A DNA stretch of 64,000 bases, from contig NZ_JAUSQV010000001.1 of the NCBI RefSeq assembly GCF_030811475.1, forward strand, positions 2,131,501 to 2,195,500, in the 5' to 3' direction. Both the position numbers and the translations under genes were made by a program. This document shows positions 54,597 to 63,307 of the stretch, piece after piece (the stretch's first letter is position 1; the number at the start of each line of letters is the position of its first letter). The notes under the pieces are model-generated. The model was not told the DNA's origin, did not search any database, and worked only from the letters and a program-made list of their open reading frames with translations. The stretch comes from Nakamurella flavida. GTDB lineage: Bacteria; Actinomycetota; Actinomycetes; Mycobacteriales; Nakamurellaceae.

Positions 54597-55169
54597 TCAC
54601 GGCCCCAGGGCGCGCGTGACGACCAATCGGAGCGCGGCGCGGCGCCGTTCGTGGTCGGCCCCGCCGTCCGCGGCCGATGCGGTGTAGGTCGCGCTCACCG
54701 GTGACCAGGTGCCGGCCAGCGCGATGACCAGGGAGTACACCTCGTCCGGCCGGATGCCGGCGAGGATGCGGCCCTGCTCCTGCGCCCGGGCAATCGCCCG
54801 GTTCTTGGGCTCGGACAGCTCGCGGTGGCCGCTGAGCAGATCACCGGTCGGCACCCGTTCCAGCCGGTTCCAGCTCGCCAACCGGACCAGTTCCGGTGCG
54901 GCCAGGTAGGAGTCGTACAGGCGGACGGCGTAGCCCGGGAGGTCGTCGGCGTCGAACGGCACGGAGTCGACGATGCCGTGGAGCTGATCGTCGAAGACGG
55001 CGTCGAACAGGCCGTCCTTCGACCCGAACCAAGCGTACATCTGGGCCTTGTTCACCCCGGACGACGCCGCGATGCGGTCCACCCGTGCCCCCACGATGCC
55101 GTGCTGGGCGAACTCCGCCGCGGCCGCCGCGAGCAATCGCCGCCGGCTCGCCTCCCCGTCCCTCACCAT
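54597..55169 (-). CDS. TetR-family regulator
   Basis: A 190-residue TetR protein: N-terminal helix-turn-helix (SRRRLLAAAAAEFAQHGIVGARVDRIAASSGVNKAQMYAWFGSKDGLFDAV cut across residues ~8-55) and a C-terminal ligand-binding helical domain. The ATG at 55169 is chosen; a TTG 15 bases upstream would overlap the operator. It is divergent from the SDR gene at 55210, with a perfect palindrome in the 40-bp gap. Confidence 0.88.
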   Translation of the reverse strand: MVRDGEASRRRLLAAAAAEFAQHGIVGARVDRIAASSGVNKAQMYAWFGSKDGLFDAVFDDQLHGIVDSVPFDADDLPGYAVRLYDSYLAAPELVRLASWNRLERVPTGDLLSGHRELSEPKNRAIARAQEQGRILAGIRPDEVYSLVIALAGTWSPVSATYTASAADGGADHERRRAALRLVVTRALGP

Positions 55170-55182
55170 CGCCCGAGCATAC

Positions 55183-55198
55183 AACCAACTAGTTGGTT
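55183..55198. promoter_or_regulatory. 16-bp palindromic TetR operator
   Basis: AACCAACTAGTTGGTT is perfectly palindromic and lies in the 40-bp gap between the divergent tetR and SDR genes. This is the usual arrangement for a TetR repressor controlling itself and its neighbour. The site is 11 bp from the SDR start, so the SDR transcript may have a very short leader. Confidence 0.85.
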
Positions 55199-55209
55199 AC
55201 CATGGTCGC

Positions 55210-56175
55210 ATGACACGGATCCGGAGTGAGTTCAGCAGTAGGTCCACCGCCCTGCAGGTGGTGGACGGCGTCGACCTGGCCGGGCGACGGGCCGTCGTGA
55301 CGGGCGCTGCCTCGGGCATCGGGGTGGAGACCGCCCGCGCGTTGGCCCACGCCGGCGCCCAGGTGACCCTCGCCGTGCGGGACACGGCCGCCGGGGAGCG
55401 CGTGGCCGCCGACATCGCCGACTCCAGCGGCCGGACGGACCTCGTCGTGGCCCACCTCGATCTCGCCGACCTGGCGAGCGTCGACGCGTTCACCCGGGCC
55501 TGGCAGGGCCCGCTGCACATCCTGGTCAACAACGCCGGGGTGATGGATTCCCCGCAGGGGCGGACGGCGCAGGGGTGGGAGACCCAGTTCGGCACCAATT
55601 ATCTCGGTCACTTCGCGCTCGCCACCGGTCTGCACGGCGCGCTGGCCGCCGCCGGCGACGCGCGCATCGTGGCCGTCTCCTCCAGTGGTCACGCCGCCTC
55701 GCCGGTCGTCCTGGACGACCTGTTCTTCGATCGTCGCCCGTACGACCCCAACCTGGCCTACGGGCAGTCGAAGACGGCCGATGCCCTCTTCGCCGTCGAG
55801 GCCAGCCGCCGGTGGGCCGCCGACGGGATCACCGCCAACTCGCTGGATCCGGGTGGCATCTGGACCCCGCTGCAGCGCCACTGGAGCCCGGAGCGCCGCG
55901 CCGCCGCGGAGGAACAGGCGCGGGGGGCGGCGGCGGCGGGCCTGTTCCACATGAAGTCGACCGAACAGGGCGCGGCCACGTCGGTCTTCCTGGCCACGTC
56001 CCCGCTCGTCGCCGGCATCGGCGGCCGGTACTTCCAGGACTGCCAGGAGGCCGAGGTCGTGTCGGAGCTCAACGGACTGGACGGCGTCCTCCCGCACGCC
56101 CTGGACCCGCAGGCGGCCCGGCAGCTCTGGGACGTCAGCGAGCAGCTGATCACCCGGGCCAGGACGACCGCCTGA
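55210..56175 (+). CDS. Short-chain dehydrogenase/reductase
   Basis: A 321-residue SDR of the retinol-dehydrogenase/oxidoreductase-like group: cofactor motif TGAASGIGVETA (about residues 35-46), NNAGVMD, catalytic Ser in AVSSSGHAA and the YGQSK Tyr-Lys pair. Cofactor is probably NADP(H). Substrate unknown. The ATG at 55210 gives the expected N-terminus; no ribosome binding site is seen, so translation may start near the mRNA end. Controlled by the divergent TetR protein by position. Confidence 0.9.
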   Translation: MTRIRSEFSSRSTALQVVDGVDLAGRRAVVTGAASGIGVETARALAHAGAQVTLAVRDTAAGERVAADIADSSGRTDLVVAHLDLADLASVDAFTRAWQGPLHILVNNAGVMDSPQGRTAQGWETQFGTNYLGHFALATGLHGALAAAGDARIVAVSSSGHAASPVVLDDLFFDRRPYDPNLAYGQSKTADALFAVEASRRWAADGITANSLDPGGIWTPLQRHWSPERRAAAEEQARGAAAAGLFHMKSTEQGAATSVFLATSPLVAGIGGRYFQDCQEAEVVSELNGLDGVLPHALDPQAARQLWDVSEQLITRARTTA

Positions 56176-56372
56176 AGTGCGGCGAGGAGTCGACCCAGGG
56201 CCCGCGTGCACGGACGAATTGCTCAGTCGGTCGCGCATCGACGCCGTGGCACCGGCGCCCCGGCCGGTGGTCTCGGAACGGTGGGCCGAGCCGGTAGTGG
56301 GGTCCCGACGCGCCCGAGGGGGGGCAAGAATCGGCCTACCCGACTCGACTTCCCTCAGAGGAAGTGCCCGGG

Positions 56373-57878
56373 TCAGGCCGCCGGGACCAACCTGCCGTCG
56401 ATACGCCGCGTGAGGTCGGTACGGCCGTCCTGGAGCACCGGCGGCAGCAGACCCTGCGGCATGTCCTGGAAGCTCACCGGGGTGAGGAACCGGCGGATCG
56501 AGGTGGGGCCGACCGACGTGTGCAGCGAACCCGTGGTGGCCGGCCACGGGCCACCGTGGTGCATCGCCCAGGCGACGGCCACACCGGTGGGCCAGCTGTT
56601 CATGATGATCCGGCCGCACCGGTGCCGCAGTCGGTCGACGACGGTGCCGGCCAGTGCGATGTCCGACTCGTCGTCCAGATCCGCGTGCACCGTCCCCGTC
56701 AGGGAGCCGGGCAGGATCGAGGACAGGGATGCCAGTTGTGTGGCCACGGTGGTCGAGTCGGTGTCCTCGTAGGTGATCAACAGCGTGGCCGGGCCGAAAC
56801 GTTCGGCGAGATATGCGTCCGGCGCTGCGATCACGTCCGCGAGCCGCACGGAACCGAGCCACGGCCCGGCCGACTCGACGGTGCTCCTCGCATCGTGGTC
56901 GACGAGAACGCCCGGCAGCTGACCCAATTCCGCGGTCCCCTGGACGAATGCGCGGCCGATGCTCTCGGTGAGCAATGCACCGGTGTCCATCCCGGACAGG
57001 TGGGCGGTGACGGCATCGCCCAGTCGGGCCGATGCCGGCACGGCCACGACACCGGGTTTGGTGCAGAACTGCCCCCGTCCGAGGGTGAAGGAAGCGGCCA
57101 ACCCGCCGGCGATCTGTTCGCGCTGGTGGCGGGCGGCGGCGGGCAGGACCACGACGGGGTTGACGGAGCCGAGTTCGCCGTAGAACGGGATGGGGTCCGG
57201 CCGGTCCTGCGCGACCGACAGCAGTTGCCGGCCCACGTGCTCCGACCCTGTGAATGCGCCTGCTTTCACCCGCGGATCGGCCAGAGCCTGCCGGCCGGCC
57301 TGCTGTCCGGTGAATCCGATGATCCAATCCGGCGGCGCCCCGGCGGCCCGCAGGGCCGTGCGGGCGACCTGCAGGGTCGCCCAGGACAGCTCCGGGTGAC
57401 CGGAGTGGATCTTGAGCAGCACGGGACAGCCGGCCGCCCAGGCGGCAGCGGTGTCTCCACCCAGGACGCTGAAGGCGAACGGGAAGTTGCTCGCCGCGAA
57501 GACCACCACGGGCCCGACGCCTTGGAGCATCCGGCGCAAGTCGGGCCGGGGCGGAGTCTTCTCGGGGTCGGCGTGGTCGATCGTCAGCTCGTAGCAGCTG
57601 CCGTCGAGGGCAGCCGCGGCAAGCAGGCGCAACTGCCCGGAGGTCCGCGTCACTTCCCCGCTCAGCCGGGCGGGGGTCAGATGGGTCTCCCGCTCGGCGA
57701 TTCCGACGAGGTGGTCCGCTGCGGCGTCCAGCGCATCGGCCACCGCGGTCATCCAGGAGGCCCACATGGACGGCTGGGCGTCTCGGGTCGAGAAGTACAC
57801 CTCCTGACCACGTCCGATCAGGGCATCGATGGTGGAGGTCGAGGAGGTGGCCGGGGCGGTCGAGACGTCAACAGGCAT
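56373..57878 (-). CDS. NADP-type aldehyde dehydrogenase, 2-oxoglutarate semialdehyde dehydrogenase-like
   Basis: A 501-residue aldehyde dehydrogenase: catalytic Cys in GRGQFCTKPG, catalytic Glu in YGELGSVNP, and FAASNFPFAFS near the cofactor site. QFCTKPG with ELGSVNP is typical of the type III 2-oxoglutarate semialdehyde dehydrogenases that end non-phosphorylative sugar-acid pathways. It overlaps the enolase gene by 11 bp and is the last gene of the operon. An alternative substrate is lactaldehyde, the end product of one rhamnose route. Confidence 0.88.
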   Translation of the reverse strand: MPVDVSTAPATSSTSTIDALIGRGQEVYFSTRDAQPSMWASWMTAVADALDAAADHLVGIAERETHLTPARLSGEVTRTSGQLRLLAAAALDGSCYELTIDHADPEKTPPRPDLRRMLQGVGPVVVFAASNFPFAFSVLGGDTAAAWAAGCPVLLKIHSGHPELSWATLQVARTALRAAGAPPDWIIGFTGQQAGRQALADPRVKAGAFTGSEHVGRQLLSVAQDRPDPIPFYGELGSVNPVVVLPAAARHQREQIAGGLAASFTLGRGQFCTKPGVVAVPASARLGDAVTAHLSGMDTGALLTESIGRAFVQGTAELGQLPGVLVDHDARSTVESAGPWLGSVRLADVIAAPDAYLAERFGPATLLITYEDTDSTTVATQLASLSSILPGSLTGTVHADLDDESDIALAGTVVDRLRHRCGRIIMNSWPTGVAVAWAMHHGGPWPATTGSLHTSVGPTSIRRFLTPVSFQDMPQGLLPPVLQDGRTDLTRRIDGRLVPAA

Positions 57879-59022
57879 AACGGTTCACGGCTTCCTCGTC
57901 GAGGGTGATCCCGAAGCCGGCGGCCGACGACGGGGTGATCCGACCGGCGTCCGGGAATGCGGCGCCGTGCAGAACGGTGGGGGCGGTGTCCCAGGCGGCT
58001 CCCTGAGCGGTGCCCACGAACCACTCCGCCGGGTGATCGGGACAGCGGGCGGACACCAGCGGCAGGGAGAAGGGCCCGGCGCCCAGGTGCGGAGCCAGGC
58101 GCGAACGGGCTGAGGGTCCGAGTCCGGCAACCGGTGTGCGGTCGGCCAGGTCGGCCAGGCGCAGGGCCGCGGTGAGTCCTCCGCACCACATGACGTCCGG
58201 TTGCCAGATGCCCACCCCGGCGGCGGCGAGCGCCAGGAACTCGTGCGGGTGGGTCAGGTGTTCACCGCCGGCGATGGGTACCGGCGCAGCGTTGACCACC
58301 GCCGGCAGGTCTCCGGTGTGATCCGGGGGCAGCGGCTCTTCCAGCCAGGTCAGCCCGGCGGCGTGCAGTGCGGGCGCGACCTCGGCCACGAACGCCGGTG
58401 TCCAGCCCATCCACGCATCTGCCATCAGGGCGGCTTCGGGCCCAGCCTCCACCCTGGCCCGTTCGAGCACCCGGCTGACCGCCTCGACGGCGGAAGGCCC
58501 GTCCCAGGGGCCGCGGGGCATACCGATCTTCACCGCCGGGAAGCCGGCCGCGACGAACTCGGCGACCCGGTTGCCGGTGGCGTAGACCGGTATCTCGGTT
58601 CCGGTGCCGCCCAGGAGTGCGGTGACCGAAACGCCTTCTGCGTGCCCCCGCATGTCCCACAGAGCGAGATCCAGCGCGGACCTCGCCATCGCGGCCAGGC
58701 CACCGGTCCCGTACGGGTAGCACGCCCGGCGCAGCCGGTCCCATTGGGCCGCGATGTCGGTGGGGTCGGTCCCGACCAGCAGGGGGCCGAGGTGTTCGCG
58801 CAGCAGCGCCGCGACGGCCTGCCCGCCGTGGGTCATCCCGATGCCGCGGAGAGGTCCGGCGCTGATCTCGACCAACACCTCCCCCATGGACCCGTACCAG
58901 CTGGACCGCCGGTGCCGGTGGGCCGGGACGGCGTCCATCGGTGAGGTGATCTCGGCCGAGGCCAGGACGGTCGGGACGGCCAGTGCCGCCACCCTGACCC
59001 CGTCGATCTGCGGCACGCTCAT
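57868..59022 (-). CDS. Enolase-superfamily sugar acid dehydratase, L-rhamnonate dehydratase-like
   Basis: A 384-residue enolase-superfamily protein. Similarity to L-rhamnonate dehydratase is visible in SGGxDLALWD-like SALDLALWDMRG, ADAWMGW (metal Asp), WLEEPLPPD (metal Glu), GGEHLTHPHEF (metal Glu, His) and IWQPDVMWCGGLTAAL. A dehydratase of this type turns a sugar acid into its 2-keto-3-deoxy form. The ATG at 59022 overlaps the stop of the oxidoreductase gene (ATGA). Other aldonate substrates cannot be excluded. Confidence 0.85.
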   Translation of the reverse strand: MSVPQIDGVRVAALAVPTVLASAEITSPMDAVPAHRHRRSSWYGSMGEVLVEISAGPLRGIGMTHGGQAVAALLREHLGPLLVGTDPTDIAAQWDRLRRACYPYGTGGLAAMARSALDLALWDMRGHAEGVSVTALLGGTGTEIPVYATGNRVAEFVAAGFPAVKIGMPRGPWDGPSAVEAVSRVLERARVEAGPEAALMADAWMGWTPAFVAEVAPALHAAGLTWLEEPLPPDHTGDLPAVVNAAPVPIAGGEHLTHPHEFLALAAAGVGIWQPDVMWCGGLTAALRLADLADRTPVAGLGPSARSRLAPHLGAGPFSLPLVSARCPDHPAEWFVGTAQGAAWDTAPTVLHGAAFPDAGRITPSSAAGFGITLDEEAVNRYAC

Positions 59023-60266
59023 GGTCGGGCTCTCCCGAATTCCGCGGGCACCACCGGTCCACCGTCCCGGCCCGCCCGCGCCACCGCCTCGACCAGGGCC
59101 ATGGCCCGCAGCCCGGTCGCCGCGTCGACCTCGGGGGTGCCGCCGCCGCGGACCGCCGTCACGAAATCCGCGAGCTCGATGGCCACCAGGGTGCCGTCGA
59201 TGTACGCGAAGTCCCCCGCGCCGGCCACGGTGCGCGCATCGCCCCACAGGCCGGCCTCCACCGGGGGCAGCGACCAGGCGGGGCCGTCGTCCGGGTCCGC
59301 CAGGGCGGCCAGCTCCTCCCGGCCGACCACGGCACCGTCCAGGGTGACCCTGGGCAGCGAACCGGATCGGTCGGGGGGCAGTTCGATGGACCCTGCCGCA
59401 CACCAGATGGTGCGTTCAGCACGCCGCAGGCCATGAGCGGCCTGGTGTTGCACCCATTGGCCCACTGCACCGCCGGTGAAGGACAACAGGGCCGCCAACA
59501 CGTCGTCCGCGTCTGCTTCGACGGTCTCCGGCAGTTCGGGGGTGAAGCGGTCGTAGAAGGCCGAGGAACCGACCGTCATGGTGCTGGCCCGTCGCCGGAT
59601 CGGTTCCTCCAGCCTGGTGATCCCGCCCAGGACGGCCGCGACCGGTCCGAGCAGGTACTCCAGCACGTCCGCGTTGTGCACGGCGACGTCCAACAGCAGC
59701 CCACCGGATTCCGCGCGATGCCGCCAGGGCGTGAGCTGGATGGCATCGGCACCGGTGAACACCTGGTCGAGCACGAAGCGGGGACGGCCCAGACGCCCTG
59801 ACCGCAGAACAGAACGCGCCCACCGGTTGACCGGTTCCCGGCGGACGTTCTCGGCCACGGCCAGCACCACCCCTGCCGCGTGGGCTGCCCGCATCGTCTC
59901 CACGCCGGAGTTCACGTCGGTGGTCAGGGGTTTCTCCACCAGGATCGACACTCCGGCAGCGACCAGCTCGGCACAGATGGAGGCGTGGGCGATGGTCGAA
60001 CTGGCCACGACGGCACCGTCCACGGCCGCCGCGGCGAGCCCGGCGGCGATCGAGCCGGCCACGGCGGGCCGGTGCCCCGTTGCCTCGGCCACCTCATCGG
60101 CCAGGGCCTGCGCCCGCTCCCGGACCTGATCGACCAGACAGCTGAACCGCACCTGGGAGCCGTCGAAGCCCTCGTGTCCGATGCCCACGAGCCTGCTCAG
60201 ACCCGCGACATAGCGCCGGCCCATCCCGCCGCAACCGATGAGCATCAACTCCATCGGACGCACCAT
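59019..60266 (-). CDS. Gfo/Idh/MocA-family oxidoreductase
   Basis: A 415-residue NAD(P)-dependent sugar oxidoreductase: Rossmann motif LIGCGGMGRRY (about residues 9-19), the family EKPLTTD with the conserved Lys, and GGLLLDVAVHNADVLEYLLG with the catalytic-type Asp/His. It probably oxidises the sugar taken up by the operon to its lactone, feeding the dehydratase. It starts at the ATG at 60266, 58 bp after the GH39 gene; a second ATG four codons on is possible. Confidence 0.88.
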   Translation of the reverse strand: MVRPMELMLIGCGGMGRRYVAGLSRLVGIGHEGFDGSQVRFSCLVDQVRERAQALADEVAEATGHRPAVAGSIAAGLAAAAVDGAVVASSTIAHASICAELVAAGVSILVEKPLTTDVNSGVETMRAAHAAGVVLAVAENVRREPVNRWARSVLRSGRLGRPRFVLDQVFTGADAIQLTPWRHRAESGGLLLDVAVHNADVLEYLLGPVAAVLGGITRLEEPIRRRASTMTVGSSAFYDRFTPELPETVEADADDVLAALLSFTGGAVGQWVQHQAAHGLRRAERTIWCAAGSIELPPDRSGSLPRVTLDGAVVGREELAALADPDDGPAWSLPPVEAGLWGDARTVAGAGDFAYIDGTLVAIELADFVTAVRGGGTPEVDAATGLRAMALVEAVARAGRDGGPVVPAEFGRARP

Positions 60267-60324
60267 CCCCCCGGCATCGCTACCGCGGTGCTCGCGAAGG
60301 AAGTTGCGACGGCGTCCGGCCCGC

Positions 60325-61947
60325 TCACGCGGGCGTCTCCAGGTCGAACTCGAGGAGCACCATGCCGTGCATCGGGACTGCGACGGTGAGCCGGCCGCCG
60401 TCTTCCCCCGGCTCGGCGATGACCGGTTCCCAGGTCAGCATGCCCTCGCTGCGGAGTTGCTGGACCTGACCGGCATCGGGCCAGGCGGGCCGGCCGAGCC
60501 GTTCCCAGGCGCGGTAGGTGTTGCCGTGCCGCGCATCCAGCCGTGACATGCGCAGTGCGCCGGCGGCCGGAAGGTGGACGGTGAGCTCCGCGTCGCCCTC
60601 CGCCCACCAGTTGTCGTGGTGATTCGTGAGCAGCACGCGCATCACCGCACCGTCACTGCCCCCGAGGGCCGCCACCTCACCGGCGGCATCACCCCGTACC
60701 TCGATGGGCAGGCGCGGCAGGCCGGTGAGGGACTCGAGCATCCGCAGGCCGTTGAGAATCGGCTTCTCGACGTCGTCGTTGTCCAGCAGCGTCCGGTTCC
60801 CCTCGAACCAGCGCTTCCCTTCCATGTAGAACGCCCAGTGGGTGATCTGCTCGACCGAGTCGAAACGCTCGTCCTGCAGGTCGTGGATGAGCCGGGCGAC
60901 GAACGAGGGGTAGTACTCGGAATTGGTGACTCCGAAGGAGGGGTTGTCGAACTCGCCGTAGACGGTCCCGACGGCGGGATCGCACTCGTCCACCAGCACC
61001 GGGAGATCGGCGAGCTCGGGATGCTTCGCGATGACCGCCAGGTTCCGGGAGATGTCCTCGAGCATGACCGCGCGGGAGGGTGTCTGACGCTCGGCCGGGG
61101 TGAAGTGGTCGTAGTGGCGCCGCGGGTCGTAGTGGGCCCCCTTGGTGTGGAAGGACAGGAAATCCGGGACTGTGTCGTGGTCGATCGCGTTGCGGCAGAA
61201 CCGGTCGAGCTCGGTCGAGCCGTGGGCAGTGGTGGCCGGTCCGCCGATCTGCCCGTCGGGCAGGACGTCGCGGAACGCCCGGCACGTGACGTCCCACAGC
61301 CGCATGTATTCCTCCCAGGTCCCCTTCCAGTAGTTGGGGATGTCCGGCTCGTTCCACATCTCGAACCGCCAGCCGGCGACGGCCGCGCGGCCGTACCGCT
61401 CGATGAAGTGGTTCACCAGAGCCCGGACGAGGTCGGACCATTGCTCCTCGTCGGCCGGCGGGTACTTCCAGTTGCCCAGCTCGTAGTCCTCGTAGCCGAC
61501 GTCCGCTCCCGGTTCGAAGCCGGCGCTGCGGCTGCTGATGCGGGACAACTCGCGGGGCATGAACCCGAGCTCGACCAGGGGTGTCCCGCCCCCGGCAGTG
61601 ATCGCGTCGTAGGTGGCGTCCAGGATGTCCCAGCGGTACCGGACGGACCCGTCCGGTAGGCGATGGAAGACGTCGCCGGACCCCCATGCCGGGATGGACC
61701 ACCCGTTCCCGCTGGTCAGGGTGTTGTGCATACGGATGCTGAAGCCGGCGGGGAGGACGTCGTCACCCAGGAGAGCGAGCAGACCGACGCCCCGACGGGT
61801 CGAGGTCCAGTTGAGTTCGTCATAGCCGACCCCGTGCCAGAGCCGACGCACCGGCCCGGCCGTCTCCCCACCGACGTACACGGCTGCGGTCCTCGAGTTC
61901 CGCTTCGCCCCGTTCGTCGTGACCACGGCCTCGTTCGTGATCGTCAC
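60325..61947 (-). CDS. Glycoside hydrolase, GH39-like
   Basis: A 540-residue cytoplasmic enzyme (no signal peptide) with a GH39-type TIM barrel. FEMWNEPDIPNYWKG supplies the acid/base Glu after the NEP motif, and VLVDECDPAVG is the likely nucleophile Glu. A C-terminal beta domain (~430-540) follows. GH39 includes beta-xylosidase, iduronidase and rhamnosyl or arabinosyl hydrolases, so the exact bond cannot be read. The GTG at 61947 overlaps the binding-protein stop (GTGA). It probably splits an imported disaccharide. Confidence 0.83.
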   Translation of the reverse strand: MTITNEAVVTTNGAKRNSRTAAVYVGGETAGPVRRLWHGVGYDELNWTSTRRGVGLLALLGDDVLPAGFSIRMHNTLTSGNGWSIPAWGSGDVFHRLPDGSVRYRWDILDATYDAITAGGGTPLVELGFMPRELSRISSRSAGFEPGADVGYEDYELGNWKYPPADEEQWSDLVRALVNHFIERYGRAAVAGWRFEMWNEPDIPNYWKGTWEEYMRLWDVTCRAFRDVLPDGQIGGPATTAHGSTELDRFCRNAIDHDTVPDFLSFHTKGAHYDPRRHYDHFTPAERQTPSRAVMLEDISRNLAVIAKHPELADLPVLVDECDPAVGTVYGEFDNPSFGVTNSEYYPSFVARLIHDLQDERFDSVEQITHWAFYMEGKRWFEGNRTLLDNDDVEKPILNGLRMLESLTGLPRLPIEVRGDAAGEVAALGGSDGAVMRVLLTNHHDNWWAEGDAELTVHLPAAGALRMSRLDARHGNTYRAWERLGRPAWPDAGQVQQLRSEGMLTWEPVIAEPGEDGGRLTVAVPMHGMVLLEFDLETPA

Positions 61948-63281
61948 TGCTGACCCGCGATCGCCTTGAGTTCGCCGTCCAGGGTGGTGACCGCCCCGTC
62001 GACGGTCTGCGCTCCGGTGAACACGTCCAGGACCGCCTTGCTGAACAATGCCTTGCCCTCGGCCTCGCCGAGGTAGGGCACATTGCCGTAATCCGGTCCG
62101 CCGTACCGCACGGCGGTCTGGAGTTGTTCGATGAGCACCTTGAGGTTGGGGTCGTCGGTGAAGAAGGGGTCCGCCGCCAGCTCCTTGGTCACCGGGAGGG
62201 CGGCGCCCTTGGTGGCCTTGACGTACTCGCCGTACCACGTCGGATCGAACAGGTAGTTGATCAACGCCTTGGCATCCTCCGGTGCCTGCGTGCCGGCGAA
62301 GGCGAACAATTCGAATCCGCCCAGGAAGGACCGGGAAACATCACCGGCCTTCGGCACCGGGGTGAGCACCGCACCGATGTTCTCCGAGAGGGAGGGGTCG
62401 ATGGTGTTCAACGCGAGCAGCACCTCACCGTTGGCCCAGTACATCGCCGACTTCTTCTGCGCGAACAACTGGGTGACGTCATTGTTCTTGTAGGTGGGGA
62501 AAGCTGCGGGGATCGCCCCGGCGTCGTACATGTCCTTGAGCAACTGGAGCGCGGCGCGGTGTCCTTCGGTGTCCGCCGAGATCTGTCCCTGGGCATCGAG
62601 CAGCGGCGCGCCGGCAGCGGTTGCCAGGGGGATGAACAGCTGGCCGGGCTGGGGACCCTCCGGCCCGAACAGGAACCCGAACTGGTCATCCCCGCGGGTG
62701 GTCGCCTTGGCCACGGCCAACCATTCGTCCCAGGTGGTGGGAGGCTCGACGCCGGCCTGCTCCAGCAGATCCTTGTGGTAGAAGAGCACCCTCGTCTCCA
62801 CGTACCACGGCACGCCGAAGGTGGCGTCCTCGTACACCACGAAGGCGTCCTTCTGCAGGTCGAGCAGCCGATCCTCCAGGCCGGCGAAGACGTCGTCGAT
62901 GTTCAGCAGGTTGCCCGCCGCTGCGAACCCGAGGGTGACATCGGGGCCCTGCTGGCCGACATCGGGTGGGTTGCCGGCCGCCAAAGCGGCCTGCGTCTTC
63001 TGCACGGACTCCTGGAAGACCAGGAATTGCGGGGTGACCGTGGTCCCCCGCTCGGCGTCGAAGGCGGCCAGACGCTCGATGATGCGCGGTTGGCGAGCAC
63101 CGTTGTCCTGGGTCTCCCGCGTCCAGAACTCGAGCGCCGCACCGGCCGTGGCGCCGGAACCTGCCGCTGCACCGGCCGGCGCGGTCGAGGTCGAGCAGGC
63201 GGCGAGCCCACCCAGGGCGGGGATCGCGGCGAGCGCCGACATCGCCTGCAGCAGTTGACGTCGGTTCATCTGGTGGGTCAC
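61944..63281 (-). CDS. CUT1-type carbohydrate ABC binding lipoprotein
   Basis: A 445-residue family 1 extracellular solute-binding protein: signal with RR and lipobox (MNRRQLLQAMSALAAIPALGGLAACS, cut at Cys ~30), then a maltose/oligosaccharide-binding fold (EFWTRETQDNGARQPRIIERLAAF, GVPWYVETRVLFYHKDLLEQAGVEPPTTWDEW). The GTG at 63281 has AGGAG six bases upstream; the ATG four codons later is an alternative. The ligand is probably the glycoside cleaved by the GH39 enzyme. Confidence 0.9.
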   Translation of the reverse strand: MTHQMNRRQLLQAMSALAAIPALGGLAACSTSTAPAGAAAGSGATAGAALEFWTRETQDNGARQPRIIERLAAFDAERGTTVTPQFLVFQESVQKTQAALAAGNPPDVGQQGPDVTLGFAAAGNLLNIDDVFAGLEDRLLDLQKDAFVVYEDATFGVPWYVETRVLFYHKDLLEQAGVEPPTTWDEWLAVAKATTRGDDQFGFLFGPEGPQPGQLFIPLATAAGAPLLDAQGQISADTEGHRAALQLLKDMYDAGAIPAAFPTYKNNDVTQLFAQKKSAMYWANGEVLLALNTIDPSLSENIGAVLTPVPKAGDVSRSFLGGFELFAFAGTQAPEDAKALINYLFDPTWYGEYVKATKGAALPVTKELAADPFFTDDPNLKVLIEQLQTAVRYGGPDYGNVPYLGEAEGKALFSKAVLDVFTGAQTVDGAVTTLDGELKAIAGQQ

Positions 63282-63307
63282 GAGGGCTCCTGAGAAGACG
63301 GGCGGGG

